This document shows, in pieces, positions 54,083-64,000 of a stretch of DNA of 64,000 nucleotides. How positions within the stretch are numbered: the stretch's first letter is position 1; each line of letters starts with the position of its first letter. Under the pieces are notes generated by a model. That model saw only the letters and a program-made list of their open reading frames with translations, searched no databases and was not told where the DNA came from. The translations under genes were made by a program, and so were the position numbers. Source of the stretch: Cladopsammia gracilis. Lineage: Eukaryota > Cnidaria > Anthozoa > Scleractinia > Dendrophylliidae. Where the stretch lies: positions 601,501 through 665,500 of the forward strand of contig JAJGOT010000014.1 in the NCBI GenBank assembly GCA_022457155.1, given 5' to 3'.

Positions 54083-57000
54083 ATTTTTGGTTTTACAACA
54101 CTCATTTGAAAACTACAGATGAATTCTCTTGATATTCTCCCAATGCACTTCTACATGCATATTTGATATATTAGGGGTTGAAGGGTTTATAAATACGACC
54201 AACTTTTTGAGGCTTGTTTGTGGTCGCATCAGGGAAATTTAGTTATGACGACGCAAGATTTCGAGAGTGGCAGGCGCACAAGGTCGAGAACGTCATTGCA
54301 TTATGAATGGGACGTGAAAATCTGAAAATGCTGCCGTGATTTTTTCACCAGGACGTCAGCACGCATAACAGTAATTGAAAATAACTTGTATCTACAATAT
54401 TCCGCAGGTGCGCTTTCATGTCCTCACTTCGTGCCACATTCTCTTAGCCATTAAAATCTTCCCTTTACCCTGTCCCTCCCAGAGTCAATTACTTAGACAT
54501 ATAGTGTAGTTCTAACTTTTGTGTCCGCCAACGACAGGACTTTTGCATGGCACCATTTGTTTTTCAATATTTTACAAAATGAAATTTGGGATTTTTTTTA
54601 ATTTTGATTTTTGGTACTCTTTGGATTTAAACGGTTGGGTTTTAATGTAAGATATCTAGACCAGTCTGACCTGTAGCAAAGTTCCGGCGTGAGCCTCGCA
54701 TTCTTTTAGCTAAATCTGCCTTTTAGAGCAGTTTTCAATTGAGTGTCGAAACCAAAACCAAAACCAAAGTAATTACTCTGACCAATCAAAGCAGTCGTAA
54801 ACAATTCAATGAACCAATCAGAGCTCGAAGCAATTGCATGTCGGCGGCGCCAGGTGCGGGAAAACGCATGCAAGCAAGTCACGATTGGTTGTGGTTTTAC
54901 TTTTGATTGGTCGAGAAAGTGGCGCGAGATTTTTTAGCCAATCACAAAGCGTAGCAATGCAAAACCAAAGCAATTGTGTAATTACTTTTCACACTCAATT
55001 GAAAACTGCTCTAACAGGTTGAATGTAACATTTTGACCAGTCTGACCTGTAGCACAGTCCGAGCATGAGCCTCGTCTTTAAGCTGTTTCTTCAGTGCATC
55101 AGCAGATGTTTTTAGAGATTCCTCAATACCCAATACTTCATCTCTCTTTACCACAAGGCTTTCACTAAGGTTACAATGAAGAACTTCAACCTTCTTTGAC
55201 TCTTCCTTTGAAACCTAAAGCCGGATAAATGAACACATGTCAGAAAGGAATAATTAATATGTCTAGGTAGTTAGCCTCACAGAGACGTTCCCAGGGAATA
55301 AAGTGATTTACCATAAATGAGTTTCAGCAGATAACCTGTACACTTAACAAAGATGCCCTAACAGCAGATGCGATTTAGCAAAGATAACGCGACATGAAAT
55401 GTGTACTGGAAAGCGCACGGAATAGTCTTGGCACTAGTTAACTTCAACTTTCTGTACGCGAATGGCAGGCTTCGACCAACCTTGTGCAAACATCGTTGTC
55501 GAGGCCTCGCGTCAGCATTGTTAAATCTGCCGAATATCGGGAAAAAATAAAACCTTTCATTTTCTTTGGGAACAAAATTTTCACGAGCTTTGAGCGGCAA
55601 CCAGTCAAGGAATAAAATAGTAACATACCATGCCATGACTCAGCATATATAGCTGCGTTACAAATTTATCTATAATAGAGCGGTTTTCAATTGAGTGTCG
55701 AAAGTAACCTTGCAATTGCTTTGGTTTTGCATTGCTACGCTTTGTGATTGGCTAAAAAAATCTTACGCCACTTTTTCGGACCAATCAGAAGTATAAAACC
55801 GAAACCAATCGTGACTTGCTTGCACGCGTTTTCCCGCGCTTGGCGCTGGCTACATGTATTTGCTTCGAGTTCTGATTGGTTCATTGGATTGTCCGCGTAT
55901 CTTGTGATTGGCCAAAGTGAAAACTTTGGTTTTGGTTTTATTGCTTATTCAACTGAAAACCGCTCTAAAATGCCGGTCTACAGGTAATATAGGCCACAGC
56001 AAACTCAAGAGTACTTGTTCTCTTAATGATAAGTCTCACCCTTGATAACTGTAATATTAACATGCAGCGATAGAATAAATTTTATTCAACATTTTTAGTG
56101 TCTAATTACATCTAGAACCTACTACTAAAACTTATAATAATTTATTGGCACACATAAGATAACGAAAACAGTAATAATAAACATCTGCCTCAGTTCAGAT
56201 GATCGCGTCATATGGCCTTGTCTCCTACATTTGTCGGTTGTCCTTCCTGTCACAGACGTTAAAGGGTATATACTTCATGCTAACACACCATATAGGGATC
56301 CTATCATATAGGGATTCTAAAAACTCATTTTAAAATGGTTAGCTTTTACTTACTGTTAAGGGTAGTGATATCCATAACAGTAAATAAAAGCTAACCATTT
56401 TAAAATGAGTTTTTAGCCCTAAATAAGTGCCGGATTCTTTGTTGTGCATAAATTAAAACCCACCATGAAGTATATCCCCGTTAAAGGGAACCTCCATTGT
56501 CAGAACAAATTGACATTAAATTGTTGGAAATAAAGTCGAAATTAAAAATTTTTAAAAAACAGGTGCAAATATAATTTTAGTGTGCAAAAAAATGGATATG
56601 CATATCGCCTATTTTCGCTTTTAAATTTCCCGCGCGCTGCTATTTTGAATATTTATAATGTGTTACGGTTGCTGTTATTGTTAAGAATCGAAGTTCTTTT
56701 GTAGGCAACAATTAGACAACTGTAACACGTCATAAATATTCAAAATGGCGGCGCGCAGGAAATTTAAAAGCGAAAATAGGCGATATTCATATCCATTTTT
56801 TTCTACACTAAAATTATATTTGCACCTGCTTTTCAAAAATTTTTAATTTTTATTTAGACTTTATTTCCAACAATTTAACGTCAGTTTGTTATAACAATGG
56901 AGGTTCCCTTTAAAGATCCCATAGCACTCTTCGCAAATAGTAGGGGACGTGGTCCCCGGTTTCTGTGGTCTGACAGGGCGCAGAGTCCCACCCTCACCGG

Positions 57001-60000
57001 TCCATCTGCACAAGGAAGCTCTGAGAAGCTGATGGTGCTAAAAAGCTATAAATAAGGGGCGACAGTGTCTTTTCCGCCCATGTGGGACACATGTTCTTAG
57101 ATGTGCAACTAGGCTGGTATCCATACGGGCCCTAAAAATCTAAAGTTACAAAATCTAAAATCGAAATCTAAAAAACAACATAAAATTTATAGTTTGAAAG
57201 TGCAGCTTCATGAAAGCTAACAGATTTTTATATTAAATGATTTTACCTCCATCTGCTCATTGATTTTCTTCATTTCTTGCTCAGAACGCTTAATGGCCTT
57301 CTCGTCAGCAATCTTTCGTTTTGCACTGTCAGAAAAAAAAGAAGGGATAATGCTACTAGTCCAATGACCACAAAACGTTTTTGAGTTTCACTTGTCTTAT
57401 GTTTATGCACAGGTGTATTTTTTAATTGTGAATTTTCCTGTCAGTTCAGGGTGCGGGGGTAGTGGAGCGAACTTTTGGGCTAGTGTACTTTAATTGCAAT
57501 TTGCCCAACGGGCAAGCAACATTTGTTACCTTTTTCTCATCATCAAGTTAACAAAGAAGTATGTGTTGCAGACAGTTCCTGAACAAAAGTGAATGTTTGA
57601 ACACTGATTTTAATGTAGAAATCGAATGGTTATCAACTTCGCGATTCTTTGTTATTCAGAAGTTAAATATACTTGGAAATCAACAACAATACTTTAAAAA
57701 GTCGCCTCCTGGCGACCAGTTCTAAATTTCTGGTTGCTAATACTCAAGTTTTGGTCACACTGGTGACCAGTTGGTCGCAATTGCATACCCTGAATAAATA
57801 ATTATTATTTACTTTTGGGCTAGCTCCTTGGAGCTCTGGGCTAGTAAGCTAAAGTAACAGCTTGCCTGAAGGGCAAGTTCAGGCAAGCTGATTTTTTTCA
57901 TTTTTATCTCACCTGCAGTTGTAGTCTCATTTAGCTGGTTGTGTTTCCTTCTGGGTTAATTAACTAAAAGTTTTACTAGTCCAATGACTAAGAAAGGTTT
58001 TTGAACTTCTCTTGCGTTATGATAGTGTATTTCTGAACAGTAAAATGTTCTTGTCAGTTGCAGCCACAATGCAGTCACAAGCTGGTTGTTTTTCCTTGCA
58101 GGGGCGGATCCAGGATTTTGAAATGGGAGGTGAAATTTTAATAAAATATCAATAAGATATTATTTATTTGAGAAATACTTTAGAAAAAAGAAAGAAAGTG
58201 TCTCAGAAAAGGGGGGTGAAAATTCACCCATTTCACCCCCCCTGGATCTGTCCCTGCCTTGTAGGCTAATGAGCTAAGTTTTACTACAGAGTAGTCCAGA
58301 CAAATTAAAAAACAAGCATGGAAAACAATCATGGAAATCAACTCTCACCATTGTTCCAGCTTTTCATTTAGATCAGTGATTTCTGACTTGGTTTGCTTGT
58401 TTCTTGATGTTAATTCTTTAAGTCGTTTTGATGTGCTCTTTATTTGATATTCTAACTTGGCATTTTCACTTTCCATTGATGCTTGCTAAAAGAAAAAATA
58501 CCAATTACTTGAGTAAGGTAAAGGTAAAGTCGCACTTGGGCCACGATGGCCTACACGGCTTGAGCTTAACCTGGTTTCCGTAGCATGAAGCAACTAGGAA
58601 TATTGCTACTCCCCCCTGGATGGGGTGCTAGTCCATCGCAGGGTTACCCCCTTTGTCGCCGGTACCCATTTCTACACCTGGGTGGAGAGAGACAGTATGG
58701 AGTAAAGTTTCTTGTCTAATAAACAAATAAACAAATAAGTGCAAGTGCTGCTGACATTCATTTTTAACTCGCCATATCGTGTCGAAGTTTACGTTCTCGA
58801 ATACATGTAACTATTACCACTTTCTCTGAAGTACGGTGCGTTTGTTCGATTATTTTCTCAAAGAATCGGTCAAGCGACAAACTCATTACTTTTTCGATTC
58901 TTTCAAGTCTCCATGCTTGACTCGAAGACTCGAAACCCAACTTGATCCTCGATGCTTGATCCTCGCGAGAATTGAGGATCGAGTCTCGATCCTCGACTAC
59001 TGTACTTACTTTTATTTGTTTGTCAGTTTTCAATTTGTTGTTTTCCTCCACAAGTTTAATGTGCTCTGCTTCTTGTTCTACTATTTTCTCCCGAAGCCTC
59101 TGAACCTGGGAATAATAAAATCACAGTAGTCAATATTTTTACACTTTGAACTGAACACGACTATCCAATCTTCATAGCTTGACAAAGGGTGCTAAGACCC
59201 TTTGTCAGAACTGGCCAACAAACCAGTTTAAGTTCATACAGTCAAATGGTATATGCTATTTTTGAAGGACTAGAAGGCAGCCAGTTGTAAAAAATGGTTA
59301 GTGGCTGAAAATAAAAGGCAAATGAGTTATTAATACTGTCAGAGTTTATAATAAATTATATTTCTGAAATTCTAGAATGTGTTTATAATTTATTCTAAAA
59401 TGTGACTATTCAAATGGCAACTAATAAATAGCAGTGAGTATACTACAAAAAAGTAGTCAAATTATTTCAATGTGTAGTTCCAGAAAAAATCCATACCCAC
59501 CCCATGGAAGGTCATTGGAAATTCCTAGGGGGAAGGGGGTCTTAAAGCCAACATTTTAGAAGCAATGTATGAAGCGAAACTGGAATTTCCTGGGGGGACG
59601 GGAGGTGCTAAACAAAAAACCTTCCGTGGGGAGAGTATGGATATTTTCTGGAACTGCACAATTTTATTGGTATCTACTTTTTGTCTCAAAAAGACATCAT
59701 TTAAGAAACTTTGTCAAATTTTTGTCCTTTGTCACTGTTAGTAGATACCTTAAAGACAACTAATCATAAAAAAAAACTAAAATTTGATCGAAATAACTGT
59801 CAATAATACAAAACATTTCATTACCTTATCTTGTTGAGTTGCTTCCAATGTTTTAATTTTTTCTTCTCTGCCCTCTATTAAAGACGAAGCATTCAGCCGT
59901 CAAAATAAAAAAAGCATGAATCTTAATAGTATGGGAGAAGGCTTGATACAAGAAATTGAAACATTGCAACGTTTTACTGACCCAAAATAACAAGCTGCTG

Positions 60001-61259
60001 TGCATTTTCTTTGAGTGTGTTTCTGATATCATTCATGGTATGAGTGTTGGATGTGAAGTAGATGCGCAACTGAGCCAGTTCATCACTGTTGAACACAGAG
60101 AAATGAAACAAATTAACAAACCTTCAGTGACTTTTAAAAAAATAGCAAAGAATAATTTTCATTATAACATGACCGTATGGCCCCGCTGACGCAATCCTAC
60201 AGAAAATAGAATCGCAAGGTGACGTGAGCAGGGCCAAGCAAATTATATTTAAAGGATGTGCAAGTTAACCATGTTTTGTGACTGAAAGATGCCTTAATTT
60301 GCATTTTACACATAAAAGGTGTGAAATGGGGGAGGAGCTAAGCCTTTTATACCAGAACTTTGTGTTTAAGTAATGAAAATAACAAAAAGATTTTAAAATC
60401 ATGTTACCTGACAGCATTGAGTTCATTTCTTACTACATCCACATCTTGTTTAATTAGATATCTTTCCTGTGCAGCTTTCCCTTGGGCCTCTGCTGTCTTC
60501 CTTTCTGTAGCTCCCAGTCGTTCAAGAGTGTCACTAAGCTCATCATCTGTTTCGTCTTGTTTGAGTTGAATGCTTGACATTGCTTCACCTTCTAGTTCCA
60601 GCTTCTCTTCAACTAAAGGACTAAAATAACACCATAAAGTGTGAGAAGGTTGCGAGAAGAGGATTCATACAAAGAAAAAGTGAAACATATTATTTTGTTG
60701 TAGTTAATTTATTATTTCAGGTAATTTTTGTTTTTCCTTTGTTTCAAATTCCTTAGCATATACTACCATACCCAAAAACAATGGAAAAATAAAAATTACC
60801 TGAAATAAAAAATTAACTACAACATATTCACCTTGACTTTGTCCCTGTTTCCATTTGTTTTTGTTTTTGTCACCCTGCTAATGATTGAGAATGAGAAACA
60901 AGAGAGTTCCAAACTTACCAGTGTTTTTGTATGTTGCTCAGATCTTGCAAAACCTTTGTATGTCTTACTTCTGCAAAGTGAATTACAACCAACTTAATAT
61001 TAAGAAATGTTTTTGTTAATTTGTTTAAAGTCCACCAAATTTTGTAAATCCTCTTTCCCTCTCTGCTTAGTACTGAAATACAAGTCTGAACAGTGATGGA
61101 CTATAAAAGGATAGCGATCGTTGATTTGAAGTTGAAGAACAATATTAAGGAAATGTATGCCTTGTCTTTATGCAAATAAGAAGGAAAATGGGCTTTTGAC
61201 ATCAAGATTGATTGTTGACTTTGAAAATGATAGAGATGAGGGTTGGAGGAAATTTGACC

Positions 61260-61301
<42 letters not shown>

Positions 61302-63984
61302 TTATTGACAAATAATAAAACAAATTATATTAGCAACCCGACCAGTCCAGTGCCATCACCTGCATAGCAGATGAACAATAGTACATGTACATATATGGAT
61401 CGATATAGAGGAGATGGAGGAAGGGGAGAAGAAAAAGCAGAAGGAAGACGGGAAGGAGGTAGTAATGTATAATAGGTACCACTCGCTTTATCTTTGGAAT
61501 GACTGTAGTGTAAAGGGTGACAGGTGACCAGGAAGAAATAAACTCAGTCTGGAGGGCACAAGGTACCAGTGATCAAGAACAATTAAAAAATAAGGCACTA
61601 ATGGTGTTTTAAAGCAGAAATTCTCTTATGGATGGCATGGACAGTGTATGATCCCAGATCTGGTCTAGGTTTTGGAATTGGCTAGGATTAATCATGGGCA
61701 TCTCACTCTAGATCCACACAGATGTATAATGTATTTGACATGTTTACTGGAATCAAAGATAGGCAGACTTCTGCAGCACTATGTAGTATTATGGTTCTGA
61801 AGTATTCTGCAATGGAAAAGCATCCCACCAGGGGAATCTCTCTTTACAAACTAATTGAGATCCCTCATGTTTCCTTTGGTGGTGAAATTCAGGTGATAGA
61901 TTTATTTACTAGGAAGTGAAAACTCCTGACCAATCAGCTGCACAGAAGGAGCAAGGCTGCATGGAAGGAGCAATCAACTGCACAGCAGGAGCAATCACCT
62001 GCATAGGAGTAGCAATCACCTCCATTACCATAAAAGGAGCATGCAATCACCATCATAGATGGCCAAATCAGCTGCATAGAATTAAGGACCTAAAGTTTAC
62101 CTGCATAGAGAAACAAGGCCACACAGAAGGACCAATCTGCTACACAGAAAGACAAGCCGGGAGAGCAAGCTACGCAAAGAATACAGAAACTGAAGACGAG
62201 TGTCACAGTTGCTTGCATGCAGGCCTATACATGAAATAATATCAAACATGTAAAGCAATGAAAAGAAATTTAGTAAAGAAGAGTTAACTATATAATCAGT
62301 GGAAGTCATACCAGGGCTCCAAATTGCACCTGTATCGGGCGCATTTGCGACTAAAAATAAATTTGTTTATTAGTCGCAATTTTGCGACTGTTTTACGGCC
62401 TAGCTAATAAAGGAATTATATACAACAGTCTTGTGTCTTACTTGTAACTAGCATGGTAGTTGTAATTTATCTGAAAAATCCTGCGAAATTCACATTGAAT
62501 ATTGCGTGAGTTAATCGTCGATTTCAAGCTCCGTTAACGCGGTTTCCAAGAAGTGTATCACAGGTGCACTTTTTCAGACTTTCTCAGAAATTTCTCGTTT
62601 CTCATTTCTAGTTCCAGTAGTGGTAGTTAGCTTTTCTTTGCGACTAAAATGTTCGAACTTGCGACTAAATTTTAGAAATTACTCGCAAATTGTGATTGAG
62701 AATTTTTTTTAATTTCTAGCCCTGCATACATAAAATTGGCATGTATGCTTGCACAAAGTCAAGGTGTAACGTACAAAGTTATGTATTTAAAGGATTCACA
62801 AAGACTTCCAGCAAGAGAGAAAGGAGCATTAATTGTAAGGTTGAAAGATTGAAAGTAGCATTGTAAGGTTGTTTTTTCAGCAACTGTTGAAAGAAGATAA
62901 AACACAGAAAGGTGGACTGCTATTAATGTCAGGAAACAAAGTTACATGGTTAACTTTAAAGTGTTATTTGCATTTAGTACATAATTATAGCATCTCAACT
63001 TGACTGATCATGCAATTACAGTGTACATGCAGGTCAATTACCAACTGATTATGGATTCCACAATAACTGAGCTAACAACTTCCAAACTCAAGCTGCCAAA
63101 ATATTGGTTACATGTAGCAACTGAAGAACAGTTTTTTTAAGGACTAACCTCAACCAGCGATCATGGGAGATGAAGTTTATGTTACTCAGTCTCAAAACCA
63201 GCCCATAAGGGTGACTATTGAGTAAAATTTTACTATGATTGCAATAATATTGCGATAATTGGGGCACTATTGTGACATTATGGCAATAGTTGGATCACAT
63301 TGTGATAGTATTTTATTAGTTATTTTATTTTTATTCATTATATATTTCAATCAAGGATACAATAAGGGGGAGTTTAAATGACACTGGGGCGACTTTCGCA
63401 CCAGGGCAATTTCACTCCGGTTCCCTCTTAAGTAGAGCCATGAGAGGGAACCGGAGTGAACTCGCCCTGGCGGAAAGTCGCCCCGGTGTCATGTAAACAA
63501 TCCCTAACTTATAAGTATAATGCTGCCAAAATGCATTGGTTTTTTTAGCCCACTATTGAAACTATCAATAGTCGGGCCAAACTATGGATAGTTGACTTTA
63601 CTATTGATAGCTCCCTATTGTAACACCAACTATCACTATATATAATAATTGATAGTTCAATGTGTTTTTACACCCTTACTAGCCCAAAACTGCCATATAA
63701 AAATGAGGGGGGTACACATCATATGACAAAATTTGTTAGGATGCTTAGAGATTCTGGTACCTTTTAGGGTGTTATCTTTAAATTTCCAATAAGCACCCCG
63801 TCATTTTTATGTGGGAGTACCCCCCCCCCCCCCCTCAACTTGGAAAACCAGGATGCTTTAATGTGTAACTGAGTAAAACAAGGATAAAACAGACTTAAAT
63901 GCATCAACCCACACTTGCAAAAAGTACTGAACAAAAGATTAATTTTAATTTACTCTTGTCTGTGCCGTGAAATGAATTTTGCAT
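47569..63984 (-). CDS. 641-aa coiled-coil protein, 18 coding exons, family not recognised
   Basis: Exons: 63984-63954 (ATG), 60970-60919, 60620-60408, 60085-59982, 59874-59825, 59105-59010, 58485-58349, 57325-57247, 55214-55047, 53145-53077, 52472-52419, 52150-52112, 52001-51888, 51183-51038, 50015-49930, 49319-49246, 49083-48934, 47832-47569 (TAA). All 17 junctions have GT-AG ends and matching phase; summed coding length 1926 nt. Heptad-rich, Glu/Lys/Gln-rich helix fills nearly the whole protein. No signal peptide or membrane segment. The C-terminal 88 residues are the most distinctive (YVLQGRMREALEYFYRLRDL), with a Thr/Ala-rich tail. It resembles the large class of structural coiled-coil proteins of cilia or cytoskeleton, but I cannot name an orthologue. 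The long first intron (2.98 kb) makes the first exon the least certain. Confidence 0.82.
48212..48422. mobile_element. TIR element, ACCATTTGTCAGAACTGGCC ends
   Basis: Left end ACCATTTGTCAGAACTGGCC; right end its imperfect inverse. An internal inverted copy (TTCTGACAAATAATGG) is also present. A decayed relative is at 59190-59300. Intron of the coiled-coil gene. Confidence 0.7.
48523..48700. mobile_element. 178-bp hairpin MITE, AATAGGCCATTTCCGAGTTA ends
   Basis: Almost perfect inverted arms (AATAGGCCATTTCCGAGTTA; GCGAGGCTAGGTGC; TCATATGAAAATGAGTTTTC) around a short loop. Intron of the coiled-coil gene. Confidence 0.88.
49643..49908. mobile_element. TAGAGCAGTTTTCAATTGAG-type element, diverged copy
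   Basis: Ends TTAGAGCCGTTTTCCATTTG and ACCGCTCTTAA. The body matches the family (GCTTTGTGATTGGCTAAAAA, ATCGTGACTTGCTCGCA). Confidence 0.8.
50317..50588. mobile_element. TIR element, AATAGCGTTCCGCCCAGAT ends
   Basis: Ends AATAGCGTTCCGCCCAGAT and the exact inverse at 50570-50588. The inner part is not strongly inverted. It lies in the intron between 50015 and 51038 of the coiled-coil gene. Confidence 0.8.
51215..51370 (-). repeat. CCCTTTAAC-family repeat, inverted copy
   Basis: Contains TTAACTCCCAAGAG, AATATTGAAAACAAATGGCA, and TGTCTCCATAATTGACTCT, the inverse of the 6238-6454 element. Confidence 0.7.
51412..51524. repeat. G-rich minisatellite with quadruplex potential
   Basis: About fifteen G5-6 runs separated by C or TGA (units GGGGGGC and GGGGTGAGGGGC) on the plus strand. 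It lies in an intron of the minus-strand coiled-coil gene, so the C-rich strand is the RNA-like strand. Confidence 0.92.
53630..53707 (-). repeat. tRNA-like (SINE head) fragment
   Basis: On the minus strand: A box TGGTCGAGTGG and B-box-like GAGTTCAAGTC about 40 nt apart, followed by a T-rich stretch. It does not fold as a clean tRNA by eye (no matching acceptor stem), so a tRNA-derived repeat is more likely than a gene. Confidence 0.55.
53862..54116. mobile_element. TAGAGCAGTTTTCAATTGAG-type element, partial copy
   Basis: Left end eroded. The body is GTCGCAATTGCTTTGGTTTT, GTGATTGGCTAAGAAATC, TTTTCCCACGCTTGGCGCC; the right end is ACACTCATTTGAAAACTAC. Confidence 0.8.
54473..54650 (+). repeat. 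CCCTTTAAC-family repeat, degenerate copy
   Basis: CTCCCAGAGTCAATTACTTA, TTTTGCATGGCACCATTTGT, TTTTTCAATATTTTACAAAA. The tail TTTGGATTTAAACGGTTGGG is decayed. Confidence 0.7.
54723..55014. mobile_element. TAGAGCAGTTTTCAATTGAG-type element, intact copy
   Basis: TTAGAGCAGTTTTCAATTGA and its perfect inverse at the right. Same orientation as the copy at 28563-28829. Its right end is 33 bp from the exon boundary at 55047 of the coiled-coil gene. A stretch beside exon 9 (CAGTCTGACCTGTAGCA) occurs on both sides of this element (54661-54679 and 55038-55056). Confidence 0.88.
55676..55967. mobile_element. TAGAGCAGTTTTCAATTGAG-type element, intact inverted copy
   Basis: TAGAGCGGTTTTCAATTGAG to CAACTGAAAACCGCTCTA. 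Orientation opposite to the copy at 54723-55014. Confidence 0.87.
56263..56480. mobile_element. TTAA-flanked hairpin element, 218 bp
   Basis: TTAA at 56259-56262 and 56481-56484. Ends AGGGTATATACTTCATG and imperfect inverse. The interior is a second hairpin (CTAAAAACTCATTTTAAAAT .. its inverse). It shares its right TTAA with the next element. Confidence 0.8.
56485..56909. mobile_element. TTAA-flanked long hairpin element, 425 bp
   Basis: TTAA at 56481-56484 and 56910-56913. Ends AGGGAACCTCCATTGT and inverse. Arms of about 190 bp are nearly perfect inverse copies. It abuts the element at 56263-56480. Intron of the coiled-coil gene. Confidence 0.85.
58099..58255. mobile_element. TIR element, CAGGGGCGGATCCAGG ends
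   Basis: Ends CAGGGGCGGATCCAGG and CCTGGATCTGTCCCTG, with an inner GGTGAAATTTTAA / TTTCACCCCCC pair. Intron of the coiled-coil gene. Confidence 0.75.
58518..58722 (-). mobile_element. tRNA-derived SINE, 5'-truncated copy
   Basis: Shares the body of the SINEs at 7244-7543 and 8043-8347 (ATTCCTAGTTGCTTCATGCT, TGGACTAGCACCCCATCC on the minus strand) but lacks the tRNA-like head. Intron of the coiled-coil gene. Confidence 0.82.
59471..59660. mobile_element. TIR element, TGTGTAGTTCCAGAAAA ends
   Basis: Left TGTGTAGTTCCAGAAAAAAT and right inverse ATTTTCTGGAACTGCACA, with an inner GGAAATTCC..GGGGGAAGG pair. A related partial copy is at 13228-13345 in GPS2 intron 4. Confidence 0.78.
61258..61301. 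repeat. (CAA)n microsatellite
   Basis: About 14 uninterrupted CAA units in the first intron of the coiled-coil gene. Confidence 0.95.
61302..62311. other. first intron of the coiled-coil gene, unannotated part
   Basis: No splice-bounded coding block found on the minus strand. At 61925-62160 the plus strand carries loosely repeated phrases (AAGGAGCAATCA, CTGCACAGCAGG, CTGCATAG), an irregular short tandem repeat. Confidence 0.5.
62312..62724. mobile_element. TIR element with CAGGG ends and 5-bp target duplication, copy 2
   Basis: CAGGGCT to AGCCCTG, flanked by CATAC at 62307-62311 and 62725-62729. The body is ~85-90% alike to copy 1 at 1866-2294 by eye. Confidence 0.78.
63377..63500. mobile_element. 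124-bp hairpin, TGACACTGGGGCGACTTTCGC ends
   Basis: Arms ACACTGGGGCGACTTTCGC and CTCCGGTTCCCTC are followed by their inverse copies after a 14-bp loop near 63430. No target duplication is clear. First intron of the coiled-coil gene. Confidence 0.8.
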
Positions 63985-64000
63985 GGCGTCTGGGTAAATT

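Noticed and set aside
63120..63195. Possible extra minus-strand coding exon (HDRWLR-like)
   Set aside because: The acceptor is weak and the exon phase does not fit between exons 1 and 2 of the coiled-coil gene, which join directly in phase.
1..64000. CRISPR arrays, operons or bacterial defence genes
   Set aside because: No direct-repeat/spacer arrays and no prokaryotic gene organisation; introns and retroelements show an animal nuclear genome.

Overview
The window looks like nuclear DNA of an invertebrate animal, most likely an anthozoan cnidarian such as a stony coral or anemone. Genes are split into many short exons with GT-AG introns. Gene structures match early-branching metazoans, and the space between exons is packed with LINEs, a Penelope-like element, a tRNA-derived SINE and dozens of short terminal-inverted-repeat (TIR) elements. 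The species assignment is inference; no marker gene settles it. All exon models were assembled by eye from splice signals and reading phase.

Layout, left to right: the 3' end of a LINE with its poly(A) tail (1-704); CC2D1/lgd on the minus strand, 3' part off the window (1209-9136); GPS2 on the plus strand, head to head with CC2D1 across about 250 bp (9386-14130); an unrecognised Ser/Lys-rich minus-strand gene with an apparent frameshift (16575-18485); an unrecognised 841-aa plus-strand gene behind a CRE/E2F-type promoter, with three KEN motifs and a possible PKA RII-binding helix (21479-29360); a secreted C1A cysteine proteinase of the 26-29 kDa type on the minus strand, converging on the previous gene (30291-43293); and an 18-exon, 641-aa coiled-coil protein on the minus strand (47569-63984) whose exon phases all agree from start to stop.

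Mobile DNA is the other half of the story. A 5'-truncated L1/Tx1-like LINE with a 14-bp target duplication sits in the last intron of the proteinase, inside an older interspersed repeat. Upstream of the same gene, a Penelope-like element with a GIY-YIG endonuclease, inverted terminal repeats and hammerhead-ribozyme-like motifs in both repeats has landed inside a TIR element, leaving a 14-bp duplication. Seven elements are bounded by TTAA, several of them near-perfect hairpins. Other families show 3-bp TWA, 5-bp and 9-bp target duplications. One SINE copy ends 11 bp before a CC2D1 splice acceptor.

CC2D1 (endosomal/Notch trafficking and transcription) and GPS2 (NCoR/SMRT corepressor subunit) share a divergent promoter; otherwise the genes show no obvious common pathway.
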